Shown here piece by piece: positions 1 to 5,397 of a stretch of 20,008 bases of DNA. The first letter of the stretch is position 1. Each line of letters opens with the position of its first letter. Source of the DNA: JAJXYP01 sp035541855 (lineage in GTDB: Bacteria; Patescibacteriota; Minisyncoccia; UBA6257; 2-01-FULL-56-20); the NCBI GenBank assembly GCA_035541855.1, contig DATKMM010000057.1, positions 1-20,008 on the forward strand, read 5' to 3'. Below the pieces are notes generated by a model. It was not told the DNA's origin and did no database searches. It worked only from the letters and a program-made list of their open reading frames with translations. Position numbers and translations under genes: made by a program.

Positions 1-1
1 C

Positions 2-487
2 GCCGTCCTTGCTCAGACTGAGATAGAACGAGCTTACGATGACCGCGACCGCCAGGCCGAATCCGCCGAGCGCGTTCGAAAAAAGATCGAGCGGCGAACC
101 GCCGTTCAGAAACTGGCTCGAGAGGGCGGATATCGTGCCCGATGCCGAGGCCGATTTAAGGTTCAGCAGGAAGCCCAGCCCGCCGAGCGCGCCCTTATTG
201 CCGGAAAAAACCGTGCTCAGCTCGACGATGACGACCGGCACCAGCGTGTAAAGGACGAAAATAAAGAGGATGACCGCCGCGAGAAAAATGAGGATGACGC
301 TGATGCCCCGCGGCAGGCCGATGCGCGCCAGGGCATCCACGATCCCTTCCAGCCCGGACGAGATGATGATCGCCAAGAACAGGCCCAGAATGATCTGTCG
401 TCCCTGGTAAAAGATAGCGACGAGAACGACGAACAGGAGTATCCGCCACAGGGTTTCCCACGTAATGTCGATGTTCCGGCGTTCCAT
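2..487 (-). CDS. AI-2E family transporter / PerM-like permease, 5' part only
   Basis: The reading frame starts at the ATG ending at 487 and runs open off the left edge, giving 162 codons. The protein begins MERRNIDITWETLWRI. It has hydrophobic spans at about residues 14-30, 31-48 and 60-87, then a soluble stretch rich in Gly, Ser and Leu (about 92-140), then another hydrophobic span ending SSFYLSLSKDG. This order, with two N-terminal helices, a helix pair, a loop domain and the 'FYL...KDG' segment, is typical of the AI-2E/UPF0118 family of polytopic membrane proteins. Members are described as autoinducer-2 exporters or ion/proton antiporters, so the substrate cannot be predicted. It lies 27 bp downstream of the M16 peptidase on the same strand and may be co-transcribed with it. 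The family call is fairly sure; the C-terminal half is outside the window. Confidence 0.8.
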   Translation of the reverse strand, partial: MERRNIDITWETLWRILLFVVLVAIFYQGRQIILGLFLAIIISSGLEGIVDALARIGLPRGISVILIFLAAVILFIFVLYTLVPVVIVELSTVFSGNKGALGGLGFLLNLKSASASGTISALSSQFLNGGSPLDLFSNALGGFGLAVAVIVSSFYLSLSKDG

Positions 488-496
488 GCTGGGTTA

Positions 497-548
497 GAGA
501 TTAGAGATTGGAGATTAGAGATTGGAGATCGGAGGGTGGAGGGTGAGG
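497..548 (+). repeat. 14-bp purine-rich tandem repeat (GAGATTAGAGATTG), about 3.7 copies
   Basis: Positions 497-510 and 511-524 are identical 14-mers, each made of the 7-mers GAGATTA and GAGATTG. Positions 525-538 (GAGATCGGAGGGTG) and 539-548 are decayed copies. The stop codon of the M16 peptidase (515-517) lies inside the second copy, and the last residues of that protein (LHPPISNL) are encoded by the array. Related purine-rich elements lie at 10240-10270 and 13267-13304. Confidence 0.85.
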
Positions 549-1807
549 ATCTTTTCGAACATTTCGGCGTTCCGGTACGGGCCGATGACCGCAAGGTTCA
601 GCCGCCGGTCGGCAAAGACCGCCCGGGCGACGTTCCGGACCTCCGCCGCGCTTATCCTCCTTATCGTATCAACTAATTTCTCCGGTGGCAAAAGCTTTTT
701 CGCGAGGATCTCCTGGCTGCCGTAATAGCTCGCCAGGGCATCGGAGGTTTCGAGGCCGAGGACGATGCCGCCGACCATGTGGTCCTTCATCCGCTGGAGC
801 TCCGCGCCCGGCACCAGCTCGTCGCGCAGGCGGCGGCACTCCGCAAGGATGGCCTTGATGACCACGTCGATCTTCCCGTGGTCGACGCCGGCGGAGATCG
901 CGAGCGTTCCATGGTCAAGCGAAAGGTCGGCGTCGGCGTCGATGTAATACGCCGCCCCAAGCTCCTCGCGCACGCGCCTGAAGAGGCGCGAGCTCATGCC
1001 GCCGCCGAGGACGTCGGCGAGGACATGGAGCGCGTGCCGCCGCCGGTCGAAGAGGTCGAACGCGCGGAACCCGAGCACGAGATGGCTCTGGCCGGATTCC
1101 TTGAACTTCACCCTGGCCTGCGGCGCGCTCTGCTGTTCTTTCGTCTTCGGTTTCGCACCCGCCTTCCGCCGCGCGAGACCGCCAAAATATTCCCTGATCG
1201 CCGCGAGCGTCCTCTTTTCGTCGAACTTTCCGGCGACGATCACGACCGTGCCCGGCGCCACGTACCGCGCGTTCCGATATTCCAAAAAATCATCCTTCGC
1301 CAGTTTGCGGATGACCTCCTTCTCGCCGCTCACGTCCCACCCCGCTGGCTGGTCGCCGTAGAGCAGCGAGTTGAAAATCTCATGAACCCGGCTCGCGGGC
1401 GTATCCTCGTACATGTTGATCTCCTCGACGATGACGCCGCGCTCTTTTTCTATTTCGTCCGGATCGAAGATCGGGTTCAGGTACAGGTCCGAGACGAGCT
1501 CAAGGATCTTCGGCAGCTTGCGCGCTTCCGCTTTGGCCCAGTAACCGGTGTATTCCTGGCCGGTGAACGCGTTCGTCTGCGCCCCGAGCGACGCGAACTC
1601 CTCGGCGATCATGCCGGCCTTCGGACGCCTGGCCGTCCCCTTGAACATCAGGTGCTCAAGGAAGTGCGACACGCCGTTCACGGGCTTGGTCTCGTACTCC
1701 GAACCGGCCTCGACGAGGATGATGACGCTCGCGGCAAGGCTTGACGGCTGGGGCACGAACACGACGCGTAGACCGTTCGGCAGGGTGAGTTTTTTAGGAG
1801 GTTTCAT
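515..1807 (-). CDS. M16 family zinc metallopeptidase (processing-peptidase-like)
   Basis: This 430-residue protein resembles the single-chain bacterial M16B peptidases related to the mitochondrial processing peptidase beta subunit. The inverted zinc motif HxxEH is at H48-F-L-E51-H52. The distal Glu ligand fits E129 in 'ERGVIVEEINMYED', 76 residues after H52 as expected. The second domain keeps the substrate-binding Arg/Tyr segment 'GGGMSSRLFRRVREELGAAYYIDA'. No signal peptide is evident, so it probably acts in the cytoplasm. The chosen ATG (1805-1807) sits 14 nt after a TATAAT box, with no clear Shine-Dalgarno sequence. The C-terminal residues are encoded by a tandem repeat (497-548), so the tail is likely dispensable. 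An AI-2E-type permease gene follows on the same strand. Confidence 0.93.
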   Translation of the reverse strand: MKPPKKLTLPNGLRVVFVPQPSSLAASVIILVEAGSEYETKPVNGVSHFLEHLMFKGTARRPKAGMIAEEFASLGAQTNAFTGQEYTGYWAKAEARKLPKILELVSDLYLNPIFDPDEIEKERGVIVEEINMYEDTPASRVHEIFNSLLYGDQPAGWDVSGEKEVIRKLAKDDFLEYRNARYVAPGTVVIVAGKFDEKRTLAAIREYFGGLARRKAGAKPKTKEQQSAPQARVKFKESGQSHLVLGFRAFDLFDRRRHALHVLADVLGGGMSSRLFRRVREELGAAYYIDADADLSLDHGTLAISAGVDHGKIDVVIKAILAECRRLRDELVPGAELQRMKDHMVGGIVLGLETSDALASYYGSQEILAKKLLPPEKLVDTIRRISAAEVRNVARAVFADRRLNLAVIGPYRNAEMFEKILTLHPPISNL

Positions 1808-1821
1808 GCTCTATACAACGC

Positions 1822-1851
1822 ATTATAGCCCATATTGTTCCGCATTTCCAA
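1822..1851 (-). promoter_or_regulatory. Promoter of the M16 peptidase gene
   Basis: On the minus strand, TTGGAA (1851-1846) and a perfect TATAAT (1827-1822) are separated by 18 nt. Transcription would start near 1815, about 7 nt before the ATG. The -35 box touches the stem of the adjacent nth terminator. Confidence 0.6.
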
Positions 1852-1898
1852 AACAAAAACCGCTTCCCGGCCTCACACCGGAAAACGGCCTTTGTTTT
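1850..1898 (-). terminator. Intrinsic terminator downstream of nth
   Basis: Arms 1850-1870 and 1878-1898 (21 nt each, 7-nt loop) pair along their whole length in the minus-strand RNA: 17 Watson-Crick pairs plus four G-U wobbles. On the plus strand the same four positions are A-C mismatches. The 3' arm ends in GTTTTTGTTTT and the 5' side is A-rich. It lies 59 bp beyond the nth stop. Confidence 0.75.
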
Positions 1899-1957
1899 AG
1901 ATAGCTTTTGGCTACCTGTTAATGATAGCACACCGGAGCGGACGGCAATGTGTATAA

Positions 1958-2611
1958 CTATCGCACTTTCGTGAGCGGACAGAGGTCGTGTTGGTGTGGT
2001 CGCGCGGGGCAGTATTTGCGGCCGTATTCGATGATCTCGTAGGTGGCGCGGAACCAGTCCTTGCGCGGGATGATGCGCATGAGGTCCTGCTCGATCTTTT
2101 CCGGCGTCTTTTCCCGGCTCAGGCCGAGCACGCGCGAGAGGCGCATGACGTGCGTGTCGACGGCGATCCCCTCCACCACGCCGTAGGCGTTGCCGAGGAT
2201 GACGTTCGCGGACTTCCTGCCGACGCCGGGCACCTTCACCATCTCCGCCATCGTTTTCGGCAGCCTGCCATTATACTTTTCTTTAATATATTTCGCGGCG
2301 GCCAGAATGTTTTTCGTTTTCGCGCGATAGAATCCGCACGCATGGATGTCTTTTTCGAACGCATGGACGCCGCGCGCGGTCGCGCCGGCGCGGACGTAGT
2401 CGTCGAGCTTCCGGTATTTCCTGAAAAGCGCGGGCGTCACCTCGTTCACTTTTTTGTCGGTGCATTGCGCCGAGAGCTGGACCGCGACGAGCAGTTCCCA
2501 GGGATTGCCGAACGTGAGCGCGATGCGCGCATCGGGAAAAAGTTTTCCAAGGACGCGCGCCATCTTGCGCCAGCGGGCCTTTGCCTGCGGGAGATCTTTC
2601 CCGGATATCAT
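1958..2611 (-). CDS. nth: Endonuclease III, base-excision DNA glycosylase/AP lyase
   Basis: Nth removes oxidised pyrimidines and cleaves the abasic site. From the upstream ATG at 2620 the protein has 220 residues. The hairpin-helix-hairpin 'VPGVGRKSANVIL' carries the catalytic Lys (K136), and 'VDTH' carries the catalytic Asp (D155). The C-terminal [4Fe-4S] motif is degenerate: where E. coli has C-x6-C-x2-C-x5-C, this protein has C204-x6-H211-x2-C214-x5-R220 and then the stop. Two starts are possible. The ATG at 2620 lies inside the -10 palindrome, whereas the ATG at 2611 is 7 nt after a minus-strand TATAAT (2624-2619) and would give a leaderless message, so 2611 is preferred. The gene is divergent from mpg and ends before a strong terminator. 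Confidence 0.93.
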   Translation of the reverse strand: MISGKDLPQAKARWRKMARVLGKLFPDARIALTFGNPWELLVAVQLSAQCTDKKVNEVTPALFRKYRKLDDYVRAGATARGVHAFEKDIHACGFYRAKTKNILAAAKYIKEKYNGRLPKTMAEMVKVPGVGRKSANVILGNAYGVVEGIAVDTHVMRLSRVLGLSREKTPEKIEQDLMRIIPRKDWFRATYEIIEYGRKYCPARPHQHDLCPLTKVR

Positions 2612-2614
2612 GGC

Positions 2615-2630
2615 TTCCATTATAATGGAA
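2615..2630. promoter_or_regulatory. Palindromic bidirectional -10 element between nth and mpg
   Basis: TTCCATTATAATGGAA is a perfect 16-bp palindrome containing TATAAT on both strands (plus 2621-2626, minus 2624-2619). It is the only space between the two divergent genes. No convincing -35 box is seen on either side. Confidence 0.65.
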
Positions 2631-2640
2631 AAGCAATACC

Positions 2641-3207
2641 ATGGCGACCATGCTCACCCGGAAGTTCTTCGACCGGCCGACGCTCGCGGTCGCGCGCGAC
2701 CTCCCCGGAAAATATCTGGTGCGCGAATATCGCGGCCGGCGCATCGCCGTCATGGTCACGGAGGTCGAGGCCTACGACGGCCCCCGCGATCTCGCCTCGC
2801 ACGCGAGCCGGGGACGCACGCCGCGCACCACGGTCATGTTCGGGCCCGCCGGCTATTTTTATATTTATTTCACCTATGGCATGCACTGGCTCGTGAACGT
2901 CGTGACCGGCCCGCAAGACTATCCCGCCGCGGTTCTCATCCGTGCCGGGGCCTATCGCGATCCGAAGACCAGGCGGGAGGTTTTCATAAACGGCCCGGCG
3001 CGGCTTACCAGGTTTTTAAAGATCGACGGCGCGCTGAACGGCGAACCCGCGGCGCGGGCGGGCGGCCTCTGGTTCGAGGATCACGGCGTGAAGGTCGCCC
3101 GCAAAGACATTAAAATCGCCAAGCGGGTCGGCGTTGACTACGCCGGGCCGGTCTGGAGCGAAAAGAAATATAACTTCAAGATCACCGGAAAGCTACCGGA
3201 ACGCTGA
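2641..3207 (+). CDS. mpg: 3-methyladenine (alkyladenine) DNA glycosylase, AAG/MPG family
   Basis: This enzyme excises alkylated and deaminated purines such as 3-methyladenine and hypoxanthine. It has 188 residues, about the usual size for bacterial members. The family's active-site block 'EVEAYDGPRDLASHASRGRT' starts at residue 41. E43, Y45 and H54 match human AAG E125, Y127 and H136 in spacing. It is followed by 'GYFYIYFTYGMHWLVNVV' and 'NGPARLTRFLKID', both family hallmarks. The start at 2641 lies 14 nt after a TATAAT box; an in-frame ATG at 2650 is a weaker alternative. The 3' end overlaps the convergent Gmad2 gene by 26 bp. The gene sits in a cluster of DNA-repair and nucleotide-sanitation genes. 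Confidence 0.95.
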   Translation: MATMLTRKFFDRPTLAVARDLPGKYLVREYRGRRIAVMVTEVEAYDGPRDLASHASRGRTPRTTVMFGPAGYFYIYFTYGMHWLVNVVTGPQDYPAAVLIRAGAYRDPKTRREVFINGPARLTRFLKIDGALNGEPAARAGGLWFEDHGVKVARKDIKIAKRVGVDYAGPVWSEKKYNFKITGKLPER

Positions 3208-3652
3208 GCGAACCCGCGTTCCGCGGCAGGCCGGAAGGATTGTCTTTCGAAAAAACGATCGTGCCGGTCGCGGTGCCCGGCGTGGTAAAGGAAATGCTGG
3301 CGGCGAACGGGACCGTCGCGGTGGACATCCAATCCCCCAGCGATTGGGCGGTGCCGGAACCGATCACCTTCCCCGTCCCGTCGAGCACCTGGATCGGGAA
3401 GGTCCCTTCAAAATACCATCCTCCGCCCGTCACGGCGCCCTCGATCGCCACTGGCGAAGCAACGACCGCGCCCGGCTGGGGCATGACCACCTGCAGCGTG
3501 CCGTCAGCCGAAGTCGTGGAAGTAGCGGCTGCGGCGGGACCCGGCGCGGGCGGCACCGTCGGTCCCTTCGCCGCCGGGACGAACAGCAAAACGCCAAGCA
3601 GGATGACGATAACAACCCCCATGCCGATCGCCAGCGTTTTCACGCTCTTCAT
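3182..3652 (-). CDS. Membrane-anchored protein with a Gmad2 immunoglobulin-like domain
   Basis: This is a 156-residue protein. Residues 1-28 are a short basic start (MKSVK) and one hydrophobic helix with no lipobox Cys, so it is probably an N-terminal anchor. Residues 30-52 are a Pro/Ala/Thr-rich linker. From about 53 the sequence 'LQVVMPQPGAVVASPVAIEG', then 'WYFEGTFPIQVLDGTGKVIG' and a 'DW' further on, matches the Gmad2 fold (PF10648). That beta-sandwich is found on extracytoplasmic proteins and presumably binds ligands or other proteins. Its start is only 2 nt after the stop of the methyltransferase gene, suggesting one transcript. Its 3' end overlaps mpg on the opposite strand. The exact function is unknown. 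Confidence 0.8.
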   Translation of the reverse strand: MKSVKTLAIGMGVVIVILLGVLLFVPAAKGPTVPPAPGPAAAATSTTSADGTLQVVMPQPGAVVASPVAIEGAVTGGGWYFEGTFPIQVLDGTGKVIGSGTAQSLGDWMSTATVPFAASISFTTPGTATGTIVFSKDNPSGLPRNAGSLSVPVAFR

Positions 3653-3654
3653 GC

Positions 3655-3918
3655 CTACAGTATAGCACCCTCGGCACGGAGCAAAGCCAGTTTCTTTTCC
3701 GGCCCGCCGCCGTTATAGCCGCCCACCTTGCCGTCGGACCGGATGACGCGGTGGCACGGCACTTTCGGATCGTGATTGCGCATCATAAGGTTCCCCACCG
3801 CCCGCGCCGCGCCCGGATTCCCCGCCCGCCACGCCACCTCCCGGTACGACATCGTCTTCCCTCGCGGGATCTTCGCCACTACCTGTAAAACTTTTTCTTT
3901 AAAGGTCGGTTTCATCAT
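3655..3918 (-). CDS. Minimal O6-alkylguanine-DNA methyltransferase (DNA-binding/active-site domain only)
   Basis: This 87-residue protein covers only the C-terminal domain of the Ogt/MGMT family; full-length relatives have about 160-200 residues. The acceptor Cys is C55 in 'PCHRVI', so it is not an alkyltransferase-like (ATL) protein, which would have Trp there. Tyr25 in 'MSYREVA' and Arg39 in 'AARAVG' match the family's base-flipping Tyr and Arg finger. 'GGYNGGGPEKKLALLRAEG' completes the domain. It should repair O6-alkylguanine by one-shot alkyl transfer. Two adjacent ATGs occur at 3918 and 3915; minus-strand TATCAT (3936-3931) is a possible -10. The gene is followed at once by the Gmad2 gene. 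Confidence 0.88.
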   Translation of the reverse strand: MMKPTFKEKVLQVVAKIPRGKTMSYREVAWRAGNPGAARAVGNLMMRNHDPKVPCHRVIRSDGKVGGYNGGGPEKKLALLRAEGAIL

Positions 3919-3930
3919 CGGATACTACTA

Positions 3931-3940
3931 ATGATATACT
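3931..3940. promoter_or_regulatory. Overlapping divergent -10 boxes
   Basis: Plus-strand TATACT (3935-3940) ends 6 nt before the ATG of the pyrophosphohydrolase gene, implying a leaderless transcript. Minus-strand TATCAT (3936-3931) serves the methyltransferase direction. The two boxes overlap by two bases. No clear -35 boxes are seen. Confidence 0.5.
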
Positions 3941-3946
3941 ATTTCT

Positions 3947-4324
3947 ATGGATTTCATCCACACGAACTATCCGGTCGAGAACGAATATCCGAAACTGGTG
4001 CGCGACCGGATCCCGGAGATAATCAAAAAGAACGAAGGCGTCGAAGCCAAGACCAGAATACTCGATAACGATGCCGAATTCTTGGATGCACTGCTGCAAA
4101 AGATGGTGGAGGAGTCGGTTGAACTTAAAAATTCGGTAAAAAATGGGAATCTCGAAGAAGAACTGGCGGATGTTTTTGAGATCATCTCCGCGATCCTGGC
4201 CTTACAACATAAAACCAACGACGAGATCATTGCTATCCAAAATGAAAAGAGGATAAAACGCGGCGGATTCGAAAAAAGGATCTTAATGCTTGCCCCGGCG
4301 AAGCGTCCACCAGCCAGCGGTTAA
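3947..4324 (+). CDS. MazG/HisE-like nucleotide pyrophosphohydrolase
   Basis: This is a 125-residue all-alpha protein. The N-terminus 'YPKLVRDRIPEIIKKN' is typical of the phosphoribosyl-ATP pyrophosphohydrolase-like (COG4997) group. The metal-binding acidic pattern EExxE followed by a second acidic helix appears as 'MVEESVELKN' and 'LEEELADVFEIISAI' (about residues 48-82). The tail has 'NEKRIKRGGFEKRILM', usual for this group. Such proteins are thought to hydrolyse non-canonical or surplus NTPs; the substrate here is unknown. No other his gene is present, so a histidine-pathway role is unlikely. The start is 6 nt after TATACT. The TAA stop overlaps that of the convergent NUDIX gene in the shared TTAA at 4321-4324. 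Confidence 0.85.
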   Translation: MDFIHTNYPVENEYPKLVRDRIPEIIKKNEGVEAKTRILDNDAEFLDALLQKMVEESVELKNSVKNGNLEEELADVFEIISAILALQHKTNDEIIAIQNEKRIKRGGFEKRILMLAPAKRPPASG

Positions 4325-4782
4325 GGGATCCCCGCGACCTCGCATTCGAGCATCGTTTCACCTTCGCCGCCAAAAAGGAATCTGCCTTTTATTTTTTTTC
4401 CGGCGAGCACCAAGGGAAGCCAATACGGATCGTCAATCCACATCTTCTCGAACGGAAGCTCGCTGATCGCATACCATCGCGGCCTCATTTCTTCCGATTC
4501 GGATGGCGCTCCGCGCCATCGGCGGACCACGAAAATATTGGAATCCTGCGCCCATTCGGGATGCTCCCGGAAGCGGAACTCGAGCACGCCGGCACTTTCA
4601 AGTTCCCGGGCATCGACGCCAATCTCTTCTTTGATCTCCCGAATAGCGGAAGCAGGCACGTCCTCGCCCTCGCCGACCTTCCCGCCTACGCCGTTCCATT
4701 TTCCCATCCCGAATCCCCGCTTCTTCATTGCGAGCAAAACCTTATCACCCTTCCGGAGAAAGCATAAGGTTGTTTGCTTCAT
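4321..4782 (-). CDS. MTH1-like NUDIX hydrolase (8-oxo-purine NTP diphosphatase type)
   Basis: This is a 153-residue protein. The NUDIX box GX5EX7REUXEEXGU is complete at residues 34-56 ('GKVGEGE...REIKEEIGV'). Beyond the box it closely follows human MTH1/NUDT1: 'GMGKWNGVGGKV', 'EEMRPRWYAISELPFEKMW' and 'WIDDPYWLPLV'. W115, D117 and D118 fall where MTH1 has W117, D119 and D120, which recognise oxidised purines. It therefore probably cleans 8-oxo-dGTP and related nucleotides from the pool. It is the last gene of the aspS-ndk unit, starting 8 nt after ndk, so it may lie under the T-box upstream of aspS. Substrate assignment is by resemblance recalled from memory, not alignment. Confidence 0.9.
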   Translation of the reverse strand: MKQTTLCFLRKGDKVLLAMKKRGFGMGKWNGVGGKVGEGEDVPASAIREIKEEIGVDARELESAGVLEFRFREHPEWAQDSNIFVVRRWRGAPSESEEMRPRWYAISELPFEKMWIDDPYWLPLVLAGKKIKGRFLFGGEGETMLECEVAGIP

Positions 4783-4790
4783 ACTAACCG

Positions 4791-5378
4791 TTATTCATCC
4801 ACGCCGTAACGCTTGTATTGATGGATCTTCGCGTTCTTGCCAAACCAATGTTCGATCTCATGCTGGGCTTCCTCCGGTGTTTCCGACGCATGGAGAATGT
4901 TCGCCACAGCGCGCTTTTCGGTGTTTGCGAGAAGCGGTGAATCGATCGAGAAGTCGCCGCGGATGGTTCCCACTTCTGCCTTGTAAGGCAGGGTCGGCCC
5001 TGCGATCTTGCGTACAACGTCCACCGCGTGGATGCCCTGCACGATCATCCGCACCAAGGGCGCCGAGACCATATAATCCACCAGCCATTCACGCACCATC
5101 TTCCCGATCTCGAACTCGTCATCGGTGCCCAGCTTGTCCTTCGGGTCAACATCGTACGCCCGATAGGTCGTGATGGATTTCTGGCCAAGGCGGCGGATCC
5201 ATGCTTCCTCCTTCGGATAATGGTCGCTGATCTGCTGCCGGGTCGGCATGAACATTTCAAGCGCCACGATCTTCAGGTCGCGCTGCTCGAAACGCCGGAT
5301 CACCTCGCCCGTCAGGCCCTTCCGGACGCCATCCGGCTTGATCATGACAAACGTTTGTTCTTCTTTGGGATGCTGCAT
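4791..5378 (-). CDS. ndk: Nucleoside diphosphate kinase with an internal insertion
   Basis: Ndk equilibrates NDPs and NTPs through a phospho-histidine. The start 'TFVMIKPDGVRKGLTGEVIRRFE' and the active-site segment 'EKRAVANILHASETPEEAQHEI' (H163) are unmistakable. The protein has 195 residues against about 135-150 normally. The excess lies at about residues 55-100, between 'ISDHY' and 'WLVDYMVSAPLVRMIVQG', and is charged ('KEEAWIRRLGQK...'). The ATG at 5376-5378 has no evident Shine-Dalgarno sequence. The gene starts 19 nt after the aspS stop and ends 8 nt before the NUDIX gene, so the three probably form one transcript. Confidence 0.94.
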   Translation of the reverse strand: MQHPKEEQTFVMIKPDGVRKGLTGEVIRRFEQRDLKIVALEMFMPTRQQISDHYPKEEAWIRRLGQKSITTYRAYDVDPKDKLGTDDEFEIGKMVREWLVDYMVSAPLVRMIVQGIHAVDVVRKIAGPTLPYKAEVGTIRGDFSIDSPLLANTEKRAVANILHASETPEEAQHEIEHWFGKNAKIHQYKRYGVDE

Positions 5379-5397
5379 ATGATTTATGAAATTTTAA

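Noticed and set aside
497..548. Purine repeat considered as a CRISPR array
   Set aside because: Units of 7/14 bp are contiguous with no spacers, and no cas gene is near.
1988..2896. A 302-codon plus-strand frame spanning nth antisense and part of mpg
   Set aside because: It crosses the bidirectional promoter and conflicts with two well-supported repair genes.
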